From Biscogniauxia marginata (taxonomy: Eukaryota > Ascomycota > Sordariomycetes > Xylariales > Xylariaceae), in assembly GCA_022695795.1 (NCBI GenBank), contig MU404060.1, positions 676,749-740,748 of the forward strand: DNA of 64,000 nt, read 5' to 3'. This document shows positions 34,138 through 46,529 of the stretch, in pieces. The notes under the pieces were generated by a model, which was not told the DNA's origin, searched no databases, and saw only the letters and a list, made by a program, of their open reading frames with translations. Numbering within the stretch: the first letter of the stretch is position 1; every line of letters begins with the position of its first letter. Made by a program: the position numbers and the translations under genes.

Positions 34138-35225
34138 AAGGGCAACTGTGGTAGTTTCAACCAGGATCGGCGGAAGAGGGAAACTTAAGAGCAACGTAGA
34201 GGATTGCTTGTGGGACTGCGTTTCACGAATTATAAACGTCGGGCTTGGGAGGCTATTTGAAGAAGAAGGAGGAATAAAAGAAAAAAAGTTATCATCGGCG
34301 GGGGAAGCAGAAGCAATTGAGTGGCCAAAAGACTTAGTGGGCTGCGAAAATTCTGAAGTAAAAGCTACGCTAGCACGTTGTGAGGCTAGCTTATGCCCCA
34401 CCCCTAGATTTCCGGTAACCTATAGTCCAATCACAGCTGTCCCAATTCCTTAAACAGAGTGTTACCAGTTTTCCTCCCTTACTCGTGTCGGGTACCACCG
34501 AGAGCGGCTCTCTAGATCACCATGATAATATCGGAAAGCTTATTCGTGTGAAGGTTTCCGTTCACTCAACACTACCTTTGAACAACTTTTTATATCACAT
34601 GAATTCCTTTCTAGCTAGTATTTACACAAGCTGGCAAATATCTTACGAAACAAAATTATCTAATGAGGATTGCCAACACTAATGTAGGGAGTTAGCAGCC
34701 ATTAGCGTGATAAGCTCTAATGTGTAATCTAAGATACCTCTAGGTAGGTTCTTTTCGAAGGTATGGATCTGATAGCCGATAAATCGCTATTACAGCCTCG
34801 TTTTGCAAGGGCAAGTGGCAAGGTACTTGGTAGTCGTATACAGACGTATGCAAGTCATATCCCATCTTTTTAAAATGGGATGTGTTGAACGTAGTATTTT
34901 TCTAGTAAACCCTTCGTAGGTAGCATGAATCCCTTGTGTAGAAGTCGCCCCCCTATACCTGAGGAACTACCTATCAGGTATTTTTATATCATCCAAAGTA
35001 GCAACCTGTAACTTAGACACGATGGCATCTCAAGTCCAACGTCATCATCACCACCTCTACTCCCCCTTTTAAGATCATCTACAACCAACCAATTATTAAC
35101 CAGCATAACCGTATATCAACGGGCTACTAGCAAAAGCCCTCTCGAGAATTGTTTATTTCCTAGGTCTTTTTTTTTCTCTCTTTTTAATACGTCTGTCCGT
35201 CCATCCTCCTCTCAACCTGAAATCT
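34138..35225. other. Spacer upstream of CPA1
   Basis: About 1.1 kb that includes the CPA1 5' leader/promoter and the 3' flank of the ETF beta gene. It is AT-rich with a few TAGGTAGG words. No further gene is supported. Confidence 0.6.
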
Positions 35226-36146
35226 CTACAACGCGCCCAGCTCCTTGAGCTTCGCGATCATCCCGTCCACATCCTCGACCTTGCCGCCGCCCTGCCTCGG
35301 CGCGGGCTCGGCGACCTTGACGACGCGCAGGCGCTTCTCGTTGGCGACGCCGAGGTCGCCGAGGCTGAGCTTGACGAGGGGCTTCTTCTTAGCCTTCATA
35401 ATGTTGGGCAGGCTCGCGTAGCGGGGCTCGTTGAGGCGCAGGTCGGTGGTGATGACCATGGGCAGGCGGGCGGCGACCGTCTCGGCGCCGCCGTCGACCT
35501 CCTTGGTGACGAGCACGCGGTCGCCCTCGGCCTCGAACCGGACGCGGCTCGCCTGCGTCGCCTGCGGCCACCCCAGCAGGCCCGCGAGCATCTGGCCCGT
35601 CTGCGCCGCGTCGTCGTCGATGCTCTGCTTGCCGAGGATCACAAGGTTGCTCTTCTCGCGCTCGACGGCGGCCCGCAGCAGCTTGGCCACCGCCAGCGGC
35701 TCGAGCTCCTCCCCCTCCTTGACCTCGACGTGGACGGCGCGGTCCGCGCCCATCGCCATCGCCGTGCGCAGCACGTCCGCCGCCTTCGGCGGCCCCGCCG
35801 AGATCACGCAGATGTCCTCGACGCCGCCCGGGGCCGACTTCTTCTCGCGGATCCGCACCGACTCCTCGACCGAGAGCTCGTCGAACGGGTTCATCGAGTG
35901 TTTCACGCCCGCCGTCTCGACGCCCGTCTGGGCCTTGTTGACGCGCGGTTTGACCTAAGAGTGTGAGGAGGCGGCCGGAGGACACCCTCGTTCGTCAGTA
36001 ACCCCCCCAAAAAAAGAAAATAAGAAAAACCTAGTTCGACATCGGAGAATTGAGGCGGGGCGTGAGACGGGAGAAAATGCTTCATTGGAGCTTACCGCAT
36101 AGTCAATTACCCGCTTCACGGGGACGAGAATCCGTAGTGCAGACAT
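35226..36146 (-). CDS. Electron transfer flavoprotein subunit beta
   Basis: Mitochondrial matrix subunit that pairs with ETF alpha, binds AMP, and carries electrons from acyl-CoA and other dehydrogenases to ETF-ubiquinone oxidoreductase. Exon 1 (36096-36146, MSALRILVPVKRVIDYA) joins exon 2 (35226-35954) to give 259 aa. Conserved stretches include VKPRVNKAQTGVETAGVKHSMNPFDE, the ISAGPPKAADVLRTAMAMGADRAVHV strand-helix, LGKQSIDDDAAQTGQMLAGLLGWPQ and the recognition-loop-like LRLNEPRYASLPNIMKAKKKP. Length fits the family. Exon 2 has extreme GC content at third positions, which creates long false frames on both strands. A separate N-terminal targeting sequence is not obvious, as usual for this subunit. 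Confidence 0.95.
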
Positions 36147-36809
36147 GGCGAAAAAGAAGGAAAACCTGGGGTTCTTTCTCGGCAGTTTGGCGGCAGGCCA
36201 GAGTATGGAAGTAGAAGCTGGTTGCTGCGAGTTGGTTGCTTGTACCGAGCTCCAGTCCGGTCAATTGAATGACGCAGGGGGAAAAAAAGACAGCGAGACC
36301 GGCAATAGCCGGCCGTCGACCTCGGGCTAGTACATACATAGGTACCTAAGGTAATAACCCCACGTGATGGCTTCTGGCTTGTGCTACATGAGGTAACTTA
36401 AAAAGACCCAGCTTACCGTAAGCCATTATGTATTTCACTATTAGCACCTATCATGGTTTTCGCAAGGGTTAGGTAGGTAGTTATCTGTGAAATTGTAGCA
36501 TTTAAAATTGCTTCTTCGAGAGAGAAAATAATGGCCCGGGAAATATTCCTCCTCTAGACAGTTACAGTTCCGCATATCTCTAATGCTTGCTGCCTCTTCA
36601 TGACCCAAGGCGTAACCGATATAGTTATGTATATACGCTAACCCAGGAACTCCCATTGTAATCATACAAATACGTGCATTTGTATCCTTCCCGTAGATAT
36701 ATAGATGCGAGTCTCCAATTCCCGCGGCCCAAAAAAAAGGAAGCAAATCTGGGAAAGGATCCCCTTCTCAACCCTCCAAATTACGTGTTCCAGAAAAGAG
36801 CCATCTGCA
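36147..36809. other. Spacer between ETF beta and the ArfGAP gene
   Basis: 663 bp combining the ETF beta promoter and ArfGAP 3' UTR. It contains GGTACCTAAGGTAA at 36341-36354. No gene is supported. Confidence 0.6.
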
Positions 36810-38100
36810 TCACCAGTCATCCCACTCATCGTCCTTCTTGGCCGTCCCCGAGTTCTTGTTGGGCGCCTTGCCCATGGCCGAAGTGCCGATGGAGCTGTAC
36901 TTGGGTCCCGTGCCGTGCCGCTGGTCCGCCACGGCCGAGAAGTCGTCCCAGAACGCCTTCTTGCCCTCGTCCAAGGGCGCCTGCCTGCTACTACTACTAC
37001 CACCGCCGTCGGGCCCCTCGACGAACCGATTGAACCGTTCCTGGGCCGTCAAGGCCCCGGCTTGTGCTGCCTTGCCTACGTTGCCGTAGGCATTGCGAGC
37101 TTGTGCCGCAAAATCCGTCTGAGATAACTGCGTCTATCATTAGAAGTGCTGCTTGTCACAGAAGACCACGAGAAACGCCATGGACAACATGACCCACCTG
37201 CTTAGCCGTAGGCTGGATGAAATCCTCATTGAGCCCCTTGGCCGTCTTGCCCACGGTTGATGCAAACCAGCCGAGGCCCTTCGACAGCGCCGCCACGGGA
37301 TCTTTCTGCAGTTCTGCAAAATCTGGAATCGCAGCACCGTTGCTACTACTCTTGTCAGGCATGGGCGTGTTGCCGAAGCCAGCGTACTTCCCTCCCTGGC
37401 TAGGTGGCAGGTCCGCAGACCGTGCCGCGTTCTCCTCTCCCAGTCGCGCGAAATACTTGTCGTCGACCTTGGCCTTGACGCCGGGCCGGCTCGGGCTCTC
37501 CGTCCGACTTCCGGCCAGCGGCGTCCCCGACCTACTGATCTGCTTCGGCGGGGGCTTCGCGGCCGAGGGCTGCGGGGTGCTGCTCTTGCGCGCGCCGGGC
37601 ACGTACTCCTTGCCTTCGATCTTGGCACCCAGTCGCTCTTTCCACTCCTCGCCAACCTCTCCACCATATCTCTCGGCGATCGTGGCGTCGTCCCAGGTCA
37701 GGCCGCGCATCTTCGTGTCCCCGTGCTCCTCAAAGAAGGATCTCCACCCGGCGTTACCTCCCAGGCGCATGCGCTCGATCTCGGCCTGCTTAAAGGCGTC
37801 CATGGTGACGGAGCGGACAAAGGATATGTGGACGCCGAGACCGCGGTGGACGCCGGCGCACGAGAGGCAGATGAAGACGCCGAATTTCGGGGACGCCCAT
37901 TGTGGGTTGGGGGCATTGCAATCGCAGCAGACGTTGTTGTTGTTCGTCTTTTGAATTGCGAGGAGCTAGAAACACCATAGAACCAGTCAGCATTACGATG
38001 GGACGAGGCCCGGCCATCAATGGATGGCATTTTGTTTGATGGCGCGCACCTTTGAGCGAGTCTCGGGATCCACCTCCCACATTGTGGACTTTGATGCCAT
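36810..38100 (-). CDS. GCS1: ADP-ribosylation factor GTPase-activating protein (Gcs1/ArfGAP1 type)
   Basis: Stimulates GTP hydrolysis by Arf1 during COPI coat release at the Golgi. The 375-aa product has exons 38050-38100, 37198-37965 and 36810-37118. The ArfGAP zinc finger is C30-x2-C33-x16-C50-x2-C53, followed by the catalytic arginine R58 in [16 protein letters not shown] Pro/Ser-rich region follows. The segment [27 protein letters not shown] resembles the amphipathic membrane-curvature-sensing helix of ArfGAP1/Gcs1. The C-terminus is acidic and aromatic (KKDDEWDDW). Exon 1 encodes only [17 protein letters not shown]. All junctions keep phase 0. The single finger and the lipid-packing helix favour Gcs1 over Glo3 or Age2. 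Confidence 0.93.
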
Positions 38101-39169
38101 CGTGAGCGGTGTTTCTTGTGTCCAGTTACTAACAGGTGTCGCGATAGAGGTCGTCGTCGAGAGGAGTCAACAGGCTGGCGCCGGGGGTCGACGTTGGGTG
38201 TACGTGTCTACGTGTAGCGTCGCCCTCGGTGCTACGAAGGAAAAAGAGTTACGAGGTCTCGAATACGAATAGGGATATCGGAGAGCAATTCTCCACAGAG
38301 CCCGGATTTAGCATCGACGCTGTGGCGTCTTTTATGGCAGCGGGGGTCTAATTTAGCTAATCGTAGAAGAGCGAGTCTGGATTTTTATTAAATGTGCTTT
38401 TTTTATTATCAGACCGACTTCAAGGTGAAGTCGACACCTATAAATAAGTACAAGTTTCGTTTCGCGCGACTACCCCTGGGCCCCCTTAGTAAGTTGGCAC
38501 CACCAATCAGCGTAGCCGAATCCTCGCTGTGTCCCTACACCTCTATTTTAGTACCTACATGTATTGCTTCCGCGTGCACGGATCACATATGTAGCATCCA
38601 TTGCCCCAACAGCGGAACATTCAATATTCGATACCTAGGTACCTACATATTTGATACGTTAGGTACAAGGTAAGTAGTTCGTGAACCTTACCTAGTGGGT
38701 GCATCAGAATCCTTGTCACAATACTTGTTTTAGGACACCTAAGGAACGCATCATTCAGTCCTGTCTATTTTACACTCGAGAGCTGTTTTTGGTCCCTCAA
38801 CGCCGTTCCGGCGTCACCTAGTGTACAATACGTGATTCATGCATGGGACTGAAGAACTCGTTCGTGAAAATTAATATTTGTGCCAAAAGCTGCAGCATGA
38901 TGGTCCAGACGTCAATCAAAGATGCGGTGCAATAGTTTTTCCACAGACCTCTCCTTGATGATATCCGAATCCATATCTGCTGCTGCTTTGCGGTTTCGTA
39001 ACTATCATGAAATCAACAACGGACCACCCGACGCGCTGTTCGTTGTCAAAGGCTCAATCAACGCACGAGCCCTTGATAAGATGCTTCCCCAATGGCAATA
39101 GCAATAAACTGATTGGTTCCACTTCCCATCGAAAACTAAGCTTGTGCTGTCGAAAGGGTTGAATATAGC
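38101..39169. other. Spacer upstream of the ArfGAP gene
   Basis: About 1.1 kb. It holds the TACCTAGGTA palindrome at 38632-38641 and the 3' flank of the RRM protein gene. No coding region is supported. Confidence 0.6.
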
Positions 39170-40712
39170 TTAGGCGGTGGTGGCAGGGGCCGCCTCTTGA
39201 CCGTTGGTGTTAGTCTCCGTCTCCGGGGGGATGTTAGCCTCCTCGTCGGTCTTGTCAGGGCTATCGATGGCGACCTTGACAGCGATCTCGCGACCCTCGA
39301 TCTCCTTGCCATTCATCTCAGCAACAGCCTTCTGCTGCAGCTCCTCAGATGCAAGGGTGACAAAGCCAAAGCCACGGCCCTTGCGGGGCTCACCGCGAGC
39401 CTGCAGCTTCTTGATCATGAATCGTGGGATAGGTCGAAGAGCAATCTTTGCAGAAGAGGGCTCATAAGCCTTGAAGAGATCCTTGAGCTGTTGCAACAAA
39501 TTAGTACAAAGCACGACGAGCCGCATAAGCAATCAACGTACAGTCTCTTCGGTCAGGTCGTAAGGCAGGTTGGCAACCATGACTTTGTTCTTGGAGGGAA
39601 TGCCATCAGCTGGCGGGCCACGCTCACGACGCTCACGAACTGGGCCCTTCTTGTTCTTCTCAGATTTGTCAGTATCGACCTTGTTGGTGATATCGGTTAA
39701 AGGTAGAACCTCAGTGGCTTCAGGGGCAGCGGCAGCATCGGTGGCCTCCTCAGTAGCAGGGATAGCATCCTTTCCTCCATCCTGAATCCCAAGTTAGTGG
39801 TTTTCCCATCAAATGCACACATATGCAGCTCAGTAGTTATAACATACAGATCGTCCTCCACGACCAGGTCGACCAGCACGGCCACGGCCACGGCCGCGAC
39901 CGCGACCAGAGGCGCGGCGCTTAGAGCCATCGGCACTACCTTCACCATTGGTAGCCCCCTCGGCCTTCTCGCCAGCGGGCTGAGGAGTACGAGCAAGCTG
40001 GACAGAGACCTTGCGCTCGAGAATCTCCTTGCCAGAGAGCTCAGCAATCGCGCGCTCAGCCTCGGTAGGGGTAGAAAGATCAACGAAGGCGTAGCCAACG
40101 GGGCGGTCGGTACGAGGGTTCTTGGGAATGGAGACGGACTCACTATATAAATGTTAGTACACAGTTGATTAGTTTATAGGATCGGTGGCAAAACGAGTGC
40201 AAGGCATATGGTATCCCTTGTAGCGGTGAAGGATCGTAAAATTGTTTCCCCCGACCCCCAGCAGCTAGATCGAAAAAATGTACTTGAACGGCCAACAGAC
40301 CAAACAAGATACCAGTGATAGCAGTCTGAGGAATTTGGGAGATTGCAAACATAAGCCGACTGGGGCCACGAGTTAAATCCACGCCTAGATCCGGACGCAG
40401 AAGGCAGGAGCTGGCTACTAGTATGCCAATTTAACGATAGAGAGGCATTCCCATCGAGGCAAAACTGCATATACACGACCGGTATAGAGGGACGAAGCAG
40501 GCGACTTACACAAGGTAGCCCTTGAAGAACTCTTTCAACTCCCCCTCAGTTGTCGCATATGCGAGGTTGCCAATGTACAGGCGGCGACCCTCGGCGGCAC
40601 TGGCATGGACGGCATCCTTGTTCTCGTCCTTGCCGGTGAGAGATGTATTGCTCAGAGCATTCGTAACGTCGTTGACGGCGGCATCGGCAACTTTCTCCAC
40701 GGTGGTGGCCAT
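39170..40712 (-). CDS. RRM-RGG-RRM RNA-binding protein, Sbp1-like
   Basis: Likely a cytoplasmic/nuclear mRNA-binding protein. The 351-aa product has four exons: 40510-40712, 39848-40142, 39542-39781 and 39170-39487, all with consistent phases. RRM1 (about 43-120) shows RNP2 RLYIGNLAY and RNP1 PVGYAFVDL. An uninterrupted RG repeat follows (GRGRGRGRGRGRAGRPGRGG, about 145-165). RRM2 starts at about 225 with VMVANLPYDLTEE and has RNP1 RGFGFVTL; it carries an insertion before RNP1 (RPIPRFMIKKLQARGEPRK). The order RRM-RGG-RRM is that of yeast Sbp1, a translation repressor that binds eIF4G; the functional transfer is inference. Intron 1 is the longest at 367 bp. The 5' region is long and CT-poor. 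Confidence 0.86.
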
Positions 40713-43700
40713 TTTGTCTGGTGGGATGGGAGTGGAAGATTAGTTGAGGGTGGGTTGATGACAGTTGAGGTGTAGGTGGACGTTAAGAGACGTTGGTTGG
40801 GTTCAGAATTGAACTCGTGAACAATGTCGGGGGAGGAAGTAGGGTGGCTACGTGCCCTAGAGAGATGGAAAGGCTTGAGATGGGTGTTGACTTGTGACAC
40901 AAGAGCGAACTTGAGACTTGATGTGGATTGAGAGGTGTGAAGGGGAAAGGGAGAAAGGACAAAAGACGATCGAAGGCCAGAAATTTTTAAGGGTCAGGGT
41001 GTTTCTTGTGTGGGCCCCGGGTGGATGGAGACACGGCAGGCGTGGTGCAGGCGAGTGTTGATTTTGGAAGGGGCAGGTGGGCCAATCAGGAGCGGGGGAG
41101 GACACGTACCTTGCTTCGTAGTGGGTACCAAAGGTCGGTAAGGTGGGAGGCAGCTGTGGCTGTGGCTGGTGGACCAGATTGATTGGGCAGCGGTCGCAAG
41201 CTGATTCCCGAATAGGAGGAAGCAGAAGGGAAACAGCGAAACAGGGGGTTTGTCTTGCAGTCGCAATTGATCAATCGTAAGATGCAATGCAAGTCCGCAG
41301 GCAGGCGGGAAGCAGCGAGGAAACAGCTGAGGAATCTACGTGGAACAAGGAATATATGTCGAGGTAGGGAAAGTAGCCAAGGCGATTGCGATTGGGTTAG
41401 GTAAGGTACGCATGCTTTGTTCTTTTATGTGTCTCCCCCCCCTTATTGAGTGAATGAATGGGCCATGAAGAATGCCCGTCTCCCGTCGGAAACGGCATTG
41501 TTTTGGGCCTTGCGCCGTCCATTCACCCATCGATCCATTCACCTGCATCCTGGCGCATGCTGTCTAGGTAGTGACATTGGTTGGCTCGACTCCGGACAAT
41601 AGGTATCAGAGTGTGAATCACCTACCTCTAGCTTACCTAGGTAAGAAAGCATCCGTATGCCGATTGACAAGTGGCCTACATGTACCGGAGATATAGAGGT
41701 GGATTATAGATCGCCTCGGGGCCACGCTGTCGATACCTCTAGCTTATACCATTACGAGTATACGTAAAAGGTTAGCCAGCAATCGCACTAGCTCCCAACG
41801 CGGTGGCGTACCAAGTTGGCCTGCAGAGGCTGTTGGAAGCAGCGTCGGAAGCCGCCTGCTAAAAACAGCTGCAACACGTGAACATACCACGCTCGACAGA
41901 TGGATACTTATAAGCAACCCATGACATCGAAATTCTCCGGCTACCTAGACATGTAGTCTACACTTACCTCCATAAGCACTGCTCCGGAGTTTTCAACCCG
42001 ACTAGCACCTACTACCTCAGCTTACCTGCCGAATGACGCGCCTTGCCGAACCCGCAGATAACGTATTCCCGTACCTTAGATTTAGCTATTTCGAAGTTGG
42101 TCTTTTCCGGTAAAGACACAAGTCGGGTATGGAGTTGGAACCATGATGACATTTCGGGTTACGCAAGGTAGATGAGATGGCCATTCCGAGATGCGACCAG
42201 GCCGTGTTGTGCATATTACGCATGGGCGTGCCAGAGATCAGTGCTTTGCTTTTACCACTCCCGGGATCGTTATTTACGAAAATACTGCACGCATGAAAAC
42301 AGCAAATTACGCCAGTTCTCATGTGTTCAAAATGGTAATCTCACACCGATAGATGCCGTCTCTGTGCCTGGGTGGTGTACATCTGCTTGAATCTGACGAT
42401 AAGTTCGATATCTTCTTCAAAGCTGCAATTTGGAGAGGGAGGGGAGGAAGTTTGACTGCGGTCAAATCGATATCCACTGTTGTTCGAGGAAAGCGTGCGT
42501 GGTTCATGTTGAACCCAAAACAGCCAGGTTTGAGGGTAACTACGCTAGGATACTTGTGGTCGTGCGTTCTGGAAGGTCTGAGAGAAGATTCTGGGGTTAG
42601 CAAGTCGAGCAGGGGATATGCTAAACCTACCCCAACCGTTGTCACAGCGGTGGCTCAGCCCTTTAGCTGATACCTAAACAACGCTACCTACGTAAAGTAT
42701 TCGTCAAAAATTCGATGAAAATTATCTACAGTAGTCTAACTGAGATTGCCTCCCCCTCCACTCCCCCCCCTTTTTTTTCTTTTCGTCGCCTCTATAATTA
42801 GGTATGGCTGCTTAATCGCTTCGATCCCTCTTCGTTGTCGACAATGCGCCTGTGTTCCTAGTTGCCGATCATTTTTCTTGTCCACGACCCACCTCGGCTA
42901 GGTAGGTATATGTACCACGTTTGACCTCTTCGCCTTCGCTTCCCAGGATCCCTTCCCAATCGTGTCTGTTTGTGTATTTATGTTCTGCGCTGTAACAGGC
43001 CTCTACCACGCAAGAGGTTCACATGGTTCACATGGTGTGTCGGCACAATCTATTGGTCTGCCGTCGAATCAAGGTGGCATACATGTAGATAAGGCCTATG
43101 TGCGTCGGTATGACTGGACAGCCTTACTAGAGTTGCTGGCGTTTAAGTATGCAGCCGTTTTCATCTCATTGTCTCATTCATGGCAAGTTTTGTCCCCAGA
43201 TCCACCGATAACCCATCGATAAGGTTACTTTGCAGCCTTGGGGGGCGAATCTGGTAAGGGCAATCCCTCCCATCAGAGCCTCAAACTTATGCCATGCAAT
43301 GCATTGCATCGAATAACTCGGCCAGCAGCCATGAGCTCACTTGGACCACGCATATGTGCATACATATCTTCATGGTACCTGCTTTAGGTTACCTACATGC
43401 TACCTTACCAACCTGCGTACCTTAGGTAGATGTAAGTACATGTATATGCTCAGATGGGCAGAGGTACATGTACCTAGTAAGGGGGGTTCCTGTCCATACA
43501 GGAATGGCAGTTCAGGAATGGTTCAGGTTGTGTAGTGTAGGTACTTAAGGTTACCTTCAATAGGTACATACCTACCTAGGCACCTCTTGTAAACTACAAA
43601 CGCCAGCAAGTAGCTAGTACTTGCCATGTACGCAGGGCCACACTGCCGTCCCCGCAAGTTGCAGATTGAATTCTAGGTACTTCTACACAGAGAGCCGTTT

Positions 43701-43884
43701 TCGGTGGGTCGAAATGTACCTACTGTATTGAGTTTATGACATAACTCTTATCACGGGCGCGTTTTTTATGTGCTACCTTAACTTACCGATGATTCAGTTT
43801 TAATCGGTCTTACACGTTTCATGTTGCCTCAGCCTTACACGAGAGCCTTGTTGTAACTTTCATTCCCTCCCTCCCTCTTCTGCC
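40713..43884. other. Divergent spacer, 3.2 kb
   Basis: Between the RRM gene and TAH18. It contains the 12-bp palindrome TTACCTAGGTAA at 41633-41644 and many TACCTA/GGTA words at 43380-43620. The longest open frames (such as 42353-42670) show no recognisable motif or codon signal. A stretch of TACC words near 42895-42915 and a CT-rich tract (42750-42790) are other landmarks. Confidence 0.55.
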
Positions 43885-46529
43885 ATGTCTCTTGAGCACA
43901 ACTATATCCAAGGCAACAAAGACGACGGCCTGGACAACCGACAGATACTCATCCTCTATGGCTCCGAGACCGGGAATGGCCAGGATGCCGCAGGCGATCT
44001 TGGACGCCTCACGGAAAGATTACGTTTTCGAACGTTGGTCTGTGAGATGAACGATGTTGAGTTGGTAAGTCAATTCAATGAAGAGGCATGGATTCCACTG
44101 TGTGCGCTCTGACCACATCCTGTTTTTCTCGTATGTCTGCCTTCCCATTTTTTTCTAGCCTGGTGCCCTTTCTGGTTACGGGGTAAATAATGGAAAAGGC
44201 AATGTAACAATTGCCTGCTCTCGAGGAAGTAGTTCTAGCTTATTGGCTATTTGTGTGTGCGTGTGTGTTGGCTCTCCTGCAGACCAGAGCATCGGACGAG
44301 AAACAACATAGGAAAAGAAGACGAAACAAGTCAATAACACCGCTTGTCATATCATCTAGAGCACGTTACTCCGGTATCCTTTCGTCGTCTTCGTCATTTC
44401 CACCACTGGTCAAGGCGAAATACCCAGAAACGCACGCACATTCTGGAAGAGCCTTCTTCGCAAACGGTTACCACCAAGCTGTCTCAGAAGCGTCAAGTTC
44501 ACCACCTTTGGTCTTGGTGATAGCTCATATTCGAAGTGCGTGAAACTACTTTTTTTTTTGGCCGCCTCCCGACTTGTCACTCACCCCCTTGGCCCGCCAA
44601 CAAAGAATTGACTTGGTCTTGTGTCCTTGTTTTAGGTTCAACTGGGCCGCTAGGAAGCTTCACAAACGCCTTGAACAGCTCGGAGCAGTCGAGTTCTTCC
44701 CCCGCGGCGAGGCTGATGAACGTCACGAAGACGGGTATGCTCCTTTTACTCATCTGTCCTTTCTATTTCTATTTATTCTTATCTGCAGCTTTCAAAATCT
44801 CATCATCTATCTACTCGAGTCTTTTAGCTAACCACGACACAGTATCGACGGCGCATTTCTACCGTGGTCTGTTAGTTTACGCACCCACCTCCAGGCCGAT
44901 TTTCCTTTACCTGAAGGTCTATCGCCTATACCACCTGATGTACCGCTTCCTCCTATGTACACCATTGAATTGCTGCCGCAAATGGACTCCACAGATGTGA
45001 CTATGCCTGATCGCGACGACGTCCTGGAAGGGGGGGGCCAGCATAACAATCAGCAGCAGCCTCTCGACGATACCGCCGCGCTGTTCAGTCATGTTGACAC
45101 TCTCCATCCTGAAGTCTTACAGCAGACACTCCAGGTAGAGCGGATGTCGGTACACAGCCCGGCTCTCTCGGCTCGTCTCTCGGAGCGTACAGCCAACGAG
45201 ATTGTCGGCGGCATAAATATCCTAGATCGACCGAACATGCTGAGGGATCATCCTGCAAAATATTCTCTCCAAGACACGGACAACACTGGTGATACCCCTC
45301 CAGATAATCTTCTCCCGATACCTAAAGCATGGCGTGCCAGTGTAGAAAAGAATGATCGCGTCACTCCACCCGATCACTGGCAAGACGTCCGTCATCTGAC
45401 GCTCCGTGTCTACCCAAAATTCGTACCACCCAACCCCAAGTCAGTCGTGTTAGCGTATGTACCGGGAGACGTGGTGGTCCTGTATCCCAAAAACTTCCCG
45501 AGCGACGTGCAAACTCTTATCGACCTCATGGGTTGGGGTGCCGTCGCTGATAGACCTTTTGAACACCGCTCTAAAGACTACAACGGGATCCCCAGCCGAC
45601 CCAAGAATTGCCATCCCTTGCCTCGTTCCACTCTACGCGATCTACTTCTTCACAACTACGACATAACCTCGATTCCCAAGCGTTCATTCTTTGAAGCCAT
45701 CGCTTTTTATACGAAGGACCCTACGCACCAGGAAAGGCTCAAAGAGTTTGCGAACCCGGGGTTTTCAGATGAGTTTTACGACTACACCTCACGACCTCGA
45801 CGATCGATTCTTGAGGTGCTCCAGGATTTCCCGTCGGTCCAAATACCTTATGAGCACGTTCCGTCCCTATTTCCTGTAATGCGGGGTCGCGAGTACAGCA
45901 TAGCGAGTGGCGGTGTGCTTGAGAAAGACCCCATATCACCGAACATCATGCGAGTTGAGCTATTGATAGCCTTGGTTAAGTATAAGACGGTGCTACGCAA
46001 GACTAGACAGGGCCTCTGTTCCCGGTATTTGTCATCGCTCAGACCCGGCACGATTATCCACATAGGAATCAAAGAGCAAGAGAACCTGGACTTCTCCTTA
46101 CATCAAAGACCACTATTGGCCATTGGCCCGGGCACTGGTATTGCACCGATACGTTCGCTTATATGGGATCGTCATGAGATACCTGAATGTGGAGATACAG
46201 TTCTCTTCTTTGGTGGCAGAAATCGCGATGCAGACTACTACTTCAAGGAGGAGTGGGAGGAGATGGGACTTCAGGTCTTTACTGCATTTTCGAGAGATCA
46301 GAGAGAGAAAATATATGTCCAGGACCGCATCCGTGAGCAGGCGGCGCTAGTGTGTAGTCTTCTCGATAAGGGAGCTGTTGTCTATCTGTGCGGTAGCTCG
46401 GGAAAGATGCCCGAAGCTGTTCGACAAGCCCTCTACGACGCGATGGTAATCGGAGGCATGGCGCCCGATCCGGAAACTGCTAAACAGATGTTCCATTCGT
46501 GGGCTTGCATACGAGAGGAGGTGTGGTAG
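43885..46529 (+). CDS. TAH18: NADPH-dependent diflavin oxidoreductase TAH18
   Basis: Transfers electrons from NADPH through FAD and FMN to Dre2 in cytosolic iron-sulfur protein assembly. Exons are 43885-44064, 44360-44535, 44636-44734 and 44843-46529, giving 713 aa. The flavodoxin domain begins ILILYGSETGNGQDAAGDLGRL and continues FVVFVISTTGQGEIPRNARTFWKSLL and FTTFGLGDSSYSKFNWAARKL across introns 1-2. The FAD-binding part has REYSIAS, preceded by a helical connecting domain. The NADPH-binding end has GPGTGIAPIRSLIWDR, LFFGGRNRDADYYF and YLCGSSGKMPEAVR, ending EEVW. The splice into exon 2 (ATCTAG at 44351-44359) was chosen because it restores ELSTLLRYPFVVFVIS. Intron 1 is unusually long (295 bp). 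There are no frame defects. Confidence 0.94.

Noticed and set aside
35389..35985. Long open frames on both strands over ETF beta
   Set aside because: Products are Arg/Gly/Ala-rich artefacts of the high GC3 of the real exon.
42353..42670. 105-aa open frame in the RRM/TAH18 spacer
   Set aside because: An antisense frame of similar length exists and neither shows conserved features.
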